A stretch of DNA of 64,000 bases, from positions 1 to 64,000 of the forward strand of contig CAZHXN010000006.1 in assembly GCA_964536415.1 (NCBI GenBank), written 5' to 3'. The stretch is from Trichothermofontia sp964536415. GTDB lineage: Bacteria > Cyanobacteriota > Cyanobacteriia > B231. Under the pieces are notes generated by a model. That model was not told the origin of the DNA, did not search any database, and was given only the letters and a program-made list of their open reading frames with translations. Shown here piece after piece: positions 27,542-35,050 of the stretch. Position 1 is the first letter of the stretch, and each line of letters begins with the position of its first letter. Position numbers and translations under genes: made by a program.

Positions 27542-28051
27542 ATGGCCAATTTTCCACGACGCTATATCCCGATCGTGGAATCTGCCCCCCTGATCATTGC
27601 CCAGGAAAAGGGGTTCTTTGCCAAGTACGGCATGACGGGTGTCGAAGTGTCCAAACAGGCCAACTGGGCTTCGGCACGGGATAACGTCACAATTGGTGCA
27701 GCGGGGGGGGTATTGATGGCGGTCAATGGCAAATGCCCATGCCTTACCTGATTAGCGAGGGGATTATCACCAATGGCAACAAGGTTCCCATGTATGTACT
27801 GGCGCAACTGGTCACGCAAGGGAATGGGATTGCCATCTCTGGTAAAAACGCAGGCAAGGGAATTGCCCTCAAAATTGCCGATCCAGAAGTCATCAAGGGC
27901 TATCCCAGCACCGAAGGCCGTAAATTTAAGGCTGCTCATACCTCCCCCAACGTGAACCAGGACTTCTGGATTCGCTTCTGGTTTGCTGCCAACGGCATTG
28001 ACCCCGACAATGATATTGATTTGCTGGCCGTGCCCCGCCGGAATCAGAGAT
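27542..28051 (+). pseudogene. nrtA: Degraded nitrate/bicarbonate ABC transporter substrate-binding protein (NrtA-like)
   Basis: The remnant starts ATG (AGGAGG upstream) as MANFPRR, then jumps directly to YIPIVESAPLIIAQEKGFFA, missing the usual 50-60 residues between the Tat-type start and the domain. It continues SKQANWASARDNVTIGAAGG, loses frame in an eight-G run (27703-27710), where a ninth G would restore GGGIDGGQWQMPMPYLISEG, and goes on in the new frame to NVNQDFWIRFWFAANGIDP. It breaks again at LLAVP near 28035, with the C-terminal half absent. Intact NrtA binds nitrate for import. No nrtB/C/D genes follow. The G-run shift alone might be a sequencing error, but the two deletions are not. 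Confidence 0.88.
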
Positions 28052-28177
28052 GAAACGGTTGGGGCGATACCCAACATTCAGCCAAAATTTTTGCGAAATC
28101 CAGCTGTCCGCATCGCCGTGGGATGTACCCTGGTAGGAACAGGTGTTGATTGTGGCACGGAGTGAGACAAACGGCCT

Positions 28178-29350
28178 ATGAAAGCCATGATTCTGGCAGC
28201 GGGAAAGGGAACACGGGTCCGTCCGATTACCTATACCATCCCCAAACCCATGATCCCCATCCTGCAAAAACCCGTGATGGAGTTCTTGCTGGAGTTACTC
28301 CGCAGCCATGGGTTTGATCAGATCATGGTCAATGTCAGCCACCTCGCCTACGAAATTGAAAACTATTTTCGCGATGGCCAGCGCTTTGGGGTCCAAATTG
28401 CCTACTCCTTTGAGGGGCGCATTGTCGATGGCGAACTGGTGGGGGAAGCCCTCGGCTCGGCAGGGGGGATGCGCCGGATTCAAGACTTCTCTCCTTTTTT
28501 TGATGACACCTTTGTGGTGCTGTGCGGCGATGCCCTGATTGATCTGGACTTAACTGCCGCCGTCAAGTGGCATAAGGAAAAGGGCGCGATCGCAACGGTT
28601 GTGATGAAATCGGTCCCGCGTAACGAAGTGTCCAGCTATGGGGTTGTCGTCACCGACGACAATGCTCGGATTCAAGCTTTCCAGGAAAAACCAGCCGTTG
28701 AAGCTGCGCTCAGTACGGATATCAATACCGGGATTTACATTTTCGAGCCAGAAGTGCTGGACTATATCCCCTCTGGCCAGGTCTATGACATTGGGGGGGA
28801 TTTATTCCCCTACCTGGTTGAAATCGGTGCCCCTTTCTATGGCATTTCAATGGATTTTCAGTGGGTAGATATTGGGAAAGTGCCAGACTACTGGCGAGCC
28901 ATCCGTGGCGTACTCATGGGTGAGATTCGCAATGTCGCCATTCCCGGTCAACAGGTAGCTCCCGGTGTGTATACCGGTCTGAATGTGGCGGCTAATTGGG
29001 ACAAAATTGATATTCAGGGGCCAGTCTATATTGGTGGCATGACTCGCATTGAAGATGGGGCGAAAATTATTGGCCCCACGATGATTGGTCCCAATTGTTA
29101 TGTCTGTAATGGGGCCGTCGTCGATAACAGTGTCATTTTTGAATATTCTCGCCTGGGGCCAGGGGTTCGTCTAGTGGATAAACTGGTGTTTGGCCGCTAT
29201 TGTGTGGATAAAACCGGGGCAGCGATCGATGTCCAAGCTGCTGCTCTCAACTGGCTGATTACCGATACCCGCCAACCTCCCCTGGAAACCCATCCCTCTG
29301 AAAGTCGTGCGATCGCCGAACTCCTGCAAGATTCCCACCCAAGCTACTAA
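28178..29350 (+). CDS. Sugar-phosphate nucleotidyltransferase (mannose-1-P guanylyltransferase-like)
   Basis: A 390-residue cytoplasmic enzyme. The nucleotidyltransferase domain begins MKAMILAAGKGTRVRPITYTIPKPMIPI and contains the metal-binding GDALIDLD and DINTGIYIFEPEVL. The C-terminal part is a left-handed beta-helix with hexapeptide repeats (IGGMTRIEDGAKIIGPTMIGPNCYV). It makes an NDP-sugar, probably GDP-mannose or dTDP/UDP-glucose-type, for cell-surface polysaccharide. The sugar cannot be fixed from sequence. It starts about 125 bp after the nrtA remnant and is intact. Confidence 0.92.
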   Translation: MKAMILAAGKGTRVRPITYTIPKPMIPILQKPVMEFLLELLRSHGFDQIMVNVSHLAYEIENYFRDGQRFGVQIAYSFEGRIVDGELVGEALGSAGGMRRIQDFSPFFDDTFVVLCGDALIDLDLTAAVKWHKEKGAIATVVMKSVPRNEVSSYGVVVTDDNARIQAFQEKPAVEAALSTDINTGIYIFEPEVLDYIPSGQVYDIGGDLFPYLVEIGAPFYGISMDFQWVDIGKVPDYWRAIRGVLMGEIRNVAIPGQQVAPGVYTGLNVAANWDKIDIQGPVYIGGMTRIEDGAKIIGPTMIGPNCYVCNGAVVDNSVIFEYSRLGPGVRLVDKLVFGRYCVDKTGAAIDVQAAALNWLITDTRQPPLETHPSESRAIAELLQDSHPSY

Positions 29351-29364
29351 GCGATGGCGGGCTG

Positions 29365-30219
29365 TTAAGGGTTGCAATAGGCACAGTGGGCGGGATCAGC
29401 CTGCGTCAAGCCCAGGGCATTGGGGCGATATTCTTGATAATCACAGCGTTGGCAAGCAAATCGCTCTGCCCGGATCATTGCCGTCGGCATCTGACACCAT
29501 TGACAGGGTAGCCCCGGAATCTGATCTACACAGCTAAACCCAGGACAGTCACAGGCAGGACAGGCTTGCTGTACGCGTTGTAAAAGGTTTTGGGTAGCCT
29601 CGGCGATCGCCTGCATTCGGGTGGGGTTGTGCATCGCCCGCATATCCGTCTCCAGATGTACCTGGGCCGTAGGCGATTGACTCAGGAATTGCTCAACCGT
29701 CTGTACCAGGACGGATGGATCTCGAATCCCTTTCACGATCGGATCACCTGGTTGGGGCTGGGCCTGGGGCATCACCACCAGGCCGTGATCGGGAAAACCG
29801 ACACGCTCGGCAAAGGCCAGGGCTTCCGCCAACGATCGCACGGTTTGTTGAGCATAGTTAGTTTGGGTAGACACCACTTCCCCAACGATCTCCAGGTTTT
29901 GCTCCCGGTCCAGACACAGCACTATTTCGCGATTACAGGCCACATAGGGAGCCCCCGGATGGGGGAAAAAGGCCCCCTCGCTGGCGATCGCCAACGTGGA
30001 CCCGGTTGCAGCCAGGGCAGCCTCCGCCTTATGTCGTGCTGCCTCCTGCTGCGACCCTGATCGCGGCATATCACGGGTAAAGGTGCCAAAGCGATCACTA
30101 TCAAACGCTGAAGGTACGATCGCCTGCACACCCAAAGCCGCTTCCACTAACGGCGCGATCACCTGTTCCTTCTGGTGCATAGTGGCAATCACCAGTGTTC
30201 GCCCAGCAAATCCATCCAT
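29365..30219 (-). CDS. DUF6671-type protein with C-terminal zinc-ribbon cysteines
   Basis: A 284-residue protein beginning GRTLVIATMHQKEQVIAPLVE and containing a FGTFTRDMPRSGSQQEAARHKAEAAL block and ASEGAFFPHPG. The C-terminal 70 residues hold four Cys pairs (CPACDCPGFSC, CQWC, CQRC, CAYC) that could bind two zinc ions. It matches my memory of DUF6671, a family of unknown function. It converges with the nucleotidyltransferase gene (14-bp gap). ATG 30219 starts MDGFAGRTL. Confidence 0.75.
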   Translation of the reverse strand: MDGFAGRTLVIATMHQKEQVIAPLVEAALGVQAIVPSAFDSDRFGTFTRDMPRSGSQQEAARHKAEAALAATGSTLAIASEGAFFPHPGAPYVACNREIVLCLDREQNLEIVGEVVSTQTNYAQQTVRSLAEALAFAERVGFPDHGLVVMPQAQPQPGDPIVKGIRDPSVLVQTVEQFLSQSPTAQVHLETDMRAMHNPTRMQAIAEATQNLLQRVQQACPACDCPGFSCVDQIPGLPCQWCQMPTAMIRAERFACQRCDYQEYRPNALGLTQADPAHCAYCNP

Positions 30220-30293
30220 GACTCACTCGTCGTGCACTGCAACATTGATGCCTAAGAATGAGTATGCCGCAGGATGGCCACCGACTGGGTACG

Positions 30294-30917
30294 CTACTGG
30301 GCACTTTGGAGGGCAGGGATGAAGACAGAATACATACCCCGCAGATCGCCGGGTTGGAAGTTATAGGCCAAATCCTGGGGATAACGCTCCTTGACAAACT
30401 GGGGTCGCCCATCCTTGGCCCCATGACAGGCCAGACAACTGGGTTCAATATCAATCCGTCGATAGTAATGAATCCCTGCCTGGGAGTTACCGGCGGCATC
30501 AGTTAGGGTTTCCGGTTGCCAGAATCCCGTTAGTTCTGCGTGCTTTTGAAATTGATCCAGGGCCTGCCATTCATAAAGATTGGCCGGGGCATGTTCCGGA
30601 TTACGATATTTCTGAGCCACCTGCCGCACCTGCCAGCCCTGTTCCTGGCTGATCTGTTTGGCCCGCATCCCCACCGGCTTGCACACCTCCTTAAAAGTTT
30701 GCATCGTGGGTTCCGTGACGGCTCCCTCTAAAGTAGTGGCAAGACCCGATCGCAGGGCATTTAAAGACTCAATTTCAACGACGGCAGTACTGAGTTCCTG
30801 GACTACCGTGGCTAATTCCGTTTCATTCAGACCCGCATAGGCGGGGGCATGATCAATCGCCATCAGGACCACAATCGCTAACACCGCCCCAATGACACGA
30901 CGCAAAAGTGTTCCCAT
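30294..30917 (-). CDS. Tll0287-like (DUF3365) heme-binding protein
   Basis: A 207-residue protein with a signal peptide (about 1-28, ending APAYA), a helical sensor-like domain and a c-type heme motif CLACHGAKDGRP followed by YPQDLAYNFQPGDLRGMYSVFIP. This is the Tll0287-like domain described in Thermosynechococcus, a periplasmic or lumenal heme domain often fused to signalling modules; here it stands alone. It may sense redox or ligands. The upstream gap contains a near-palindrome ACTATAAC...GTTATATAGT (about 30963-30988) that could be an operator. Confidence 0.85.
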   Translation of the reverse strand: MGTLLRRVIGAVLAIVVLMAIDHAPAYAGLNETELATVVQELSTAVVEIESLNALRSGLATTLEGAVTEPTMQTFKEVCKPVGMRAKQISQEQGWQVRQVAQKYRNPEHAPANLYEWQALDQFQKHAELTGFWQPETLTDAAGNSQAGIHYYRRIDIEPSCLACHGAKDGRPQFVKERYPQDLAYNFQPGDLRGMYSVFIPALQSAQ

Positions 30918-31082
30918 CGGTTTTTGTGACTCCGGCTTGAGGACGTATTACCCACCCTATTAAACTATAACCAATTAGTTATATAGTCAATACCAATATC
31001 TATCTGATTATTGGGAAATGCCTGACATCCCCCTGGGGGGTACTACTGGCCGCTGTCCAAAAGGGGGTGTGCCGGAGAAGCC

Positions 31083-31112
31083 GTCAGACTATCTTCTGTC
31101 AGACTATCTTCC
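31083..31112. repeat. 15-bp exact-type tandem duplication
   Basis: GTCAGACTATCTTCT is repeated head to tail once (last base differs), ending 3 bp before the 3' end of the tRNA gene. It is one of several two-copy tandem duplications in the window. Confidence 0.9.
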
Positions 31113-31115
31113 TAA

Positions 31116-31188
31116 CGAGCATGGAGGGATTTGAACCCCCGACACCCAGAACCGGAATCTGGTGCTCTATCCACTGAGCTACATGCCC
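31116..31188 (-). tRNA. tRNA-Arg (anticodon CCG)
   Basis: On the minus strand a complete 73-nt cloverleaf is visible: acceptor GGGCATG pairing CATGCTC, D arm GCTCAGTGGATAGAGC, anticodon arm CCAGA-TTCCGGT-TCTGG with anticodon CCG, T arm CGGGGGTTCAAATCCCTCC and discriminator G. It reads CGG arginine codons. No CCA is encoded. Confidence 0.97.
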
Positions 31189-31257
31189 TTATTCATTTGC
31201 TATTCTAGCACCATCCGTCCCGATCGCCGCGACGATCGGGACATCCCGATCTCAGAC

Positions 31258-32487
31258 TCAGTTATTGCTGCCACCAAACACCTGGAAGATAAAGTTCGAG
31301 ATCGATAACGTCGTCCCAATAATACGGGCCAGGGGACCCAGGAGGGCTTCCATCGAATCGCCAAAACTGGCAGAACTCGACCGACCAACTAAAATGACGT
31401 CATTAGGCCGCAGCAGCGGATTGGTAGCCTCATCAATGCCACGATCGAAATCAACCTTAACCCGGCGATCGGTGGCCGTTCCATCGGGATTAAGCCGCAG
31501 CAACCGCACTGACCCACGCCGCGCCCGCTGGGGATTAAAACCACCCGCCCGCAGGAGGGCCTGATTCAGGGAAGTATTGGGGGGAACCTCTAATATGCCT
31601 GGACTCTTCACCTCCCCCATAACCCCCACGCGGATCGTATCGGGGGATAGGTTAGCAGCGGTGAGATTGGCCAACTCGCCTGATGCAACGGTGGTTTTCG
31701 GAATTAGGATGCTATCCCCATCCCGCAGGGTGATATCTTGTGCCAGATCCCCTGTCAGGACCAGGTTCCAAAGATTAATTGTCAAGTTTTCAGGTTGGCC
31801 TGTGGGTTGTCGGCGTGAGATCCGCACATTCCGCAAATCAGCATTTTGGGTAATACCACCCGCTTCCTTCACCAGATCCGTGACCGTGGGGTACAACGCT
31901 CCGTCGGTAATCGTCAGGCTATAGGAACCGGGCCGGGTGACCTCACCGCTAATGGCTAGCCGCAAGGGACGGGCTTTCACCAAGGCTACAGTTGTTACCG
32001 GTTGGACAAAACTTTCGGAGTAGCGATCGGTCAACAGTTGCCCCGCTTCTTCTAGGGTTAAGCCCGCTAGCATCACCCGGCCAATTCGGGGCAGGGTCAG
32101 GGAGCCATCTACCAGGATTTGGTAGTCGCCACCATAGTCAGGGAGATCAAAGATATTAATCTTGACTGTATCGCCGGCACCCAGGCGATAAACCTCTTCA
32201 CCCTGTCCATCATGGGTTGGGGTTCCATCACCCGTTGGGGGCAGCGTTGGGGAAGCTACCGGGGGGGTTGGGGAAACGGGGGCCTTGGGTAGGCTCTGTT
32301 CCTGAATTTGTTGCAAAAGCTGCTCTAAACTCTGAACCCCCGGTGGGGGGGGCACAGGGCGCGGTGTTGGGGAATTAGGTTGGGCGTACACCGCTTGTGC
32401 TCCCAGCAGATTGACCATGCTCCCTTCGGTGAGTCCCACCATCAGGGTCATGAGTATTGCTGCAAATTTAGAAGCCGAGGTTTTCAT
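31258..32487 (-). CDS. Polysaccharide export protein (Wza/OPX type)
   Basis: A 409-residue exported protein with a signal peptide (to about VYAQ, residue 35), a Pro-rich segment (38-95), a polysaccharide export domain (YRLGAGDTVKINIFDLPDYGGDYQILVDGSLTLPRIGRV) and SLBB-type repeats (ISGEVTRPGSYSL, VMGEVKSPGILEV). Such proteins form the outer-membrane or periplasm-spanning channel for extracellular polysaccharide. No polymerase or tyrosine kinase partner is adjacent, which is common in cyanobacteria. It ends with a hydrophobic C-terminus NFIFQVFGGSNN. It lies downstream of the tRNA on the minus strand. Confidence 0.92.
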   Translation of the reverse strand: MKTSASKFAAILMTLMVGLTEGSMVNLLGAQAVYAQPNSPTPRPVPPPPGVQSLEQLLQQIQEQSLPKAPVSPTPPVASPTLPPTGDGTPTHDGQGEEVYRLGAGDTVKINIFDLPDYGGDYQILVDGSLTLPRIGRVMLAGLTLEEAGQLLTDRYSESFVQPVTTVALVKARPLRLAISGEVTRPGSYSLTITDGALYPTVTDLVKEAGGITQNADLRNVRISRRQPTGQPENLTINLWNLVLTGDLAQDITLRDGDSILIPKTTVASGELANLTAANLSPDTIRVGVMGEVKSPGILEVPPNTSLNQALLRAGGFNPQRARRGSVRLLRLNPDGTATDRRVKVDFDRGIDEATNPLLRPNDVILVGRSSSASFGDSMEALLGPLARIIGTTLSISNFIFQVFGGSNN

Positions 32488-32685
32488 GCCTTACCTTGTG
32501 CCCCACTGCCAGGGTTGGTGATCTTTCCTTCCTATTCTGCAAATCTGGAGGCGATCAGGCAAGGTGTGCCTCGGTCGATCTGTTCAGAAGGCAGTCAAGG
32601 ACCTGCAACAGTTGAGTGCTCCTGTGCTCCCAGTTGGGGCATACTACATGCATGAGAAAATGGCTTTTGCTGGCTTGTGGCTCGC

Positions 32686-32945
32686 TTAAGCAGCTTGGGC
32701 CGCCTGCCAGGTGGCTATTCCAGCCAGTACTTGGTCGCTGGTCGCTGTCCAGCCGACAATACCACCCTGTGCCCGGACCATTGCACCGTCGGCACGATCG
32801 CCTGTAACGGTTCCACCCGGTTCCCCAAGGCTTCCCCAAACCCGCCCGGTTCCAGGAAATCGCGTTGCACATCAATGATAAGCAGGGCCACCCCCCCCTG
32901 GGGCGGCAATTCATAGGGATAGGGTTGAGTCGCGATCACCGTCAT
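32686..32945 (-). pseudogene. Cysteine hydrolase (isochorismatase/biuret-hydrolase family) with large internal deletion
   Basis: The first 50 codons (ATG 32945) encode a normal N-terminus ending VALLIIDVQRDFLEPGGFGEALGN...LQAIVPTV. Shifting frame by one base in the same DNA gives the normal C-terminal end: DGAMVRAQGGIVGWTATSDQ, then VLAGIATW...QAA and TAA at 32686. Only about 260 bp remain of a gene normally near 700 bp, so roughly 450 bp including the catalytic Cys and Lys are gone. Intact relatives hydrolyse biuret, ureidoacrylate or similar amides. It sits upstream of a nucleoside-type ABC ATPase remnant cluster. Confidence 0.88.
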
Positions 32946-32997
32946 AAAGCCTCTTGCCTCGATGGGTCAATTCAAAATTTAAAATCTAAAACTTTCC

Positions 32998-34578
32998 CTA
33001 ATGCCCTGCCATCCGTTGACCGATCGTCGCGAGATCGGCTTCAGCAACAGGACTCTCGTAGGCAAAACGGCCTTCACTCATCACCAAAATGCGATCGGCA
33101 AGGGTCATGAGTTCATCCAAGTCTCCGGTGACCAGCAGCACGGCGACCCCCCGATTGCGGGCTGCCACAATCTGGTTGTGAATGTACTCGACTGCTGCAA
33201 AATCCAGGCCAGCACAGGGATTGGCCACAATCAGCAGTCTGATGGTTTCAGCAGATAACTCCCGCGCCAAAACCGTGCGCTGCACATTTCCGCCAGACAG
33301 ATGCCCGATCGGCGTATTTTCAGAGGGCGTCTTGACAGAAAATGCCGTAATCAAGTCCCGTGCCCGTTGGCGAATGGTTTTAAGCCTCAACCACAGCCCA
33401 CCCGCCGCCGCCTGGGGGGGGCGATCAAAGGTCCGCAGGGCCAGATTTTCCGCCACGCTCATGTGGGGGACACAGGCATTGCGCAGGGGTTCTTCCGGTA
33501 GGGCAAAGACCCCTCGTTCCGTCATTTCCTTGCGGGTCGCGCTGTAGAGTTCGCCATTGACCAATATATGACCAGCAGTTGCCGGACGTTGCCCTGCCAA
33601 TACCTCCACCAGTTCCCGCTGCCCATTGCCCGATACCCCGGCAATGCCGACGATCTCTCCCCCCTGAATCGTGAGGGAAACCCCTTTCACGGCAGGCAGA
33701 CCGTTGTCCTTATTGGCATGGAGATCGTGGATCGAGAGGACGGCAGGAATCGGCTCGATCGCCGCCTTGGCCACGGCCTTGGTTTCCCGACTTTCCCCTA
33801 GCATCATCTGGGTCAGGTCGGAAACGGATAGATCCTTGACCAGCCCACTGCCAGCGAGTTTGCCGCGCCGTAATACAGTAACGGCATCGGTAAAGGCATT
33901 CACTTCGCGAAACTTGTGGGTAATGAGGAGTACGCTCAACCGCCCTGCGCTCACTTCCTCCCGCAACAGACCCAGCACTTCATCGGCTTCCTGGGGGGTT
34001 AACACGGAGGTCGGCTCATCCAGGATCAAGATCCGACTTTGCAGGTACAGTTGTTTGAGGATTTCCAGCTTTTGCTTTTGCCCTGCTGCCAGTTGGCCCA
34101 CAGGAACATCCAGCGGCACCTGAAACGGTGAGGTCTCTAGAAACGCCTGTAGGGCTTTGTACTCCTCTTGCCAGTGAATGATGGGGCGATCGTCATAGCG
34201 GGAGAGTACCAGGTTTTCAGCCACGGTCATCGCTGGCACAGAGGTAAAGTGTTGGTAGACCATGCCAATGCCGTAGTGGTGGGCATCCCGTGGACTGGCG
34301 ATCGCCCGCCGTTGCCCATCAATCAACACCGCCCCCGCCGTTGGGGTATAGAAACCCATGATGCACTTCACCAGGGTGCTTTTCCCCGCGCCATTCTCCC
34401 CCAGTAAGGCATGAAAGGTACCGGGTTTGAGATGCAGAGAAACCTGATCTAGGGCCACCAAACTGCCAAAATGCTTGCTCATCTGGACAATTTCCAGGTC
34501 AGGTGGCTTCAAGACCCCTGAGACAGGTGGGCGCGATGTCCAGTCTTCCATCGTCACCGTATCAGCAGCGTCGGTCAT
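32998..34578 (-). CDS. Nucleoside/simple-sugar-type ABC transporter ATPase (two ATPase domains)
   Basis: A 526-residue protein with two fused ABC domains, as in the BMP-family nucleoside importers (NupO/YufO-like) and sugar importers (RbsA/MglA-like). Domain 1 has GENGAGKST, VGQLAAGQKQKLEIL and LILDEPTSVL. Domain 2 has a degenerate Walker A (GVSGNGQREL) and LSGGNVQRTVLAREL, with NPCAGLDF in place of a strict DEPT Walker B, typical of this family. Partner permeases and the BMP-type binding protein are absent on both sides. The reading frame is intact. It may serve with partners elsewhere or be an orphan. Confidence 0.88.
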   Translation of the reverse strand: MTDAADTVTMEDWTSRPPVSGVLKPPDLEIVQMSKHFGSLVALDQVSLHLKPGTFHALLGENGAGKSTLVKCIMGFYTPTAGAVLIDGQRRAIASPRDAHHYGIGMVYQHFTSVPAMTVAENLVLSRYDDRPIIHWQEEYKALQAFLETSPFQVPLDVPVGQLAAGQKQKLEILKQLYLQSRILILDEPTSVLTPQEADEVLGLLREEVSAGRLSVLLITHKFREVNAFTDAVTVLRRGKLAGSGLVKDLSVSDLTQMMLGESRETKAVAKAAIEPIPAVLSIHDLHANKDNGLPAVKGVSLTIQGGEIVGIAGVSGNGQRELVEVLAGQRPATAGHILVNGELYSATRKEMTERGVFALPEEPLRNACVPHMSVAENLALRTFDRPPQAAAGGLWLRLKTIRQRARDLITAFSVKTPSENTPIGHLSGGNVQRTVLARELSAETIRLLIVANPCAGLDFAAVEYIHNQIVAARNRGVAVLLVTGDLDELMTLADRILVMSEGRFAYESPVAEADLATIGQRMAGH

Positions 34579-35050
34579 TGTCTTCCCCTAGCAACAAGAC
34601 TTCCAGTCGAGATTCCAACCCAGTAGTTGAAAGTTGGGACAAGGGGCAACTTATACTAAATATTATGGTTGACTGTTTAGTTGGTGTATTTTAGACCGAT
34701 TTTAGGCATCTTGTTGTCTGTCAGACAACTGATCGCCGCCCCCCATCCGATCGCCGCCCCCCTTAGCCCCTCAGTCTAATACCAGCCGCCATTAGAATTG
34801 TGTAGAACAACACCCATTTTCCAGACTTAAGGAAGCGAACGTGATCAGGCAAGCTATCGACGATCGCCAAGCATCTCCACCGGAGAATTGCCCATCAACG
34901 GCTCACCCTGATAGTTTGGCGCTGATCACAATCGATTCAGGCACCGATCAGGAGGATGCGGTTGCCAAGGGGGGGGCCTTCAGGGAAAACTAGAGTTTAA
35001 GAAAATTTAAGGTTATTTTCGTAAAAACGCTTCGCGAACGCAAATTGAGC
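34579..35050. other. Intergenic region upstream of glgB
   Basis: No gene is seen in 470 bp. It contains a direct repeat GATCGCCGCCCCCC (about 34732-34760), a TTGTTGTCTGTCAGACAA inverted repeat near 34711-34728, and AACGCTTCGCGAACGCAAA just before the glgB start, a motif frequent in cyanobacterial intergenic DNA. The glgB promoter should lie here. Confidence 0.5.
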
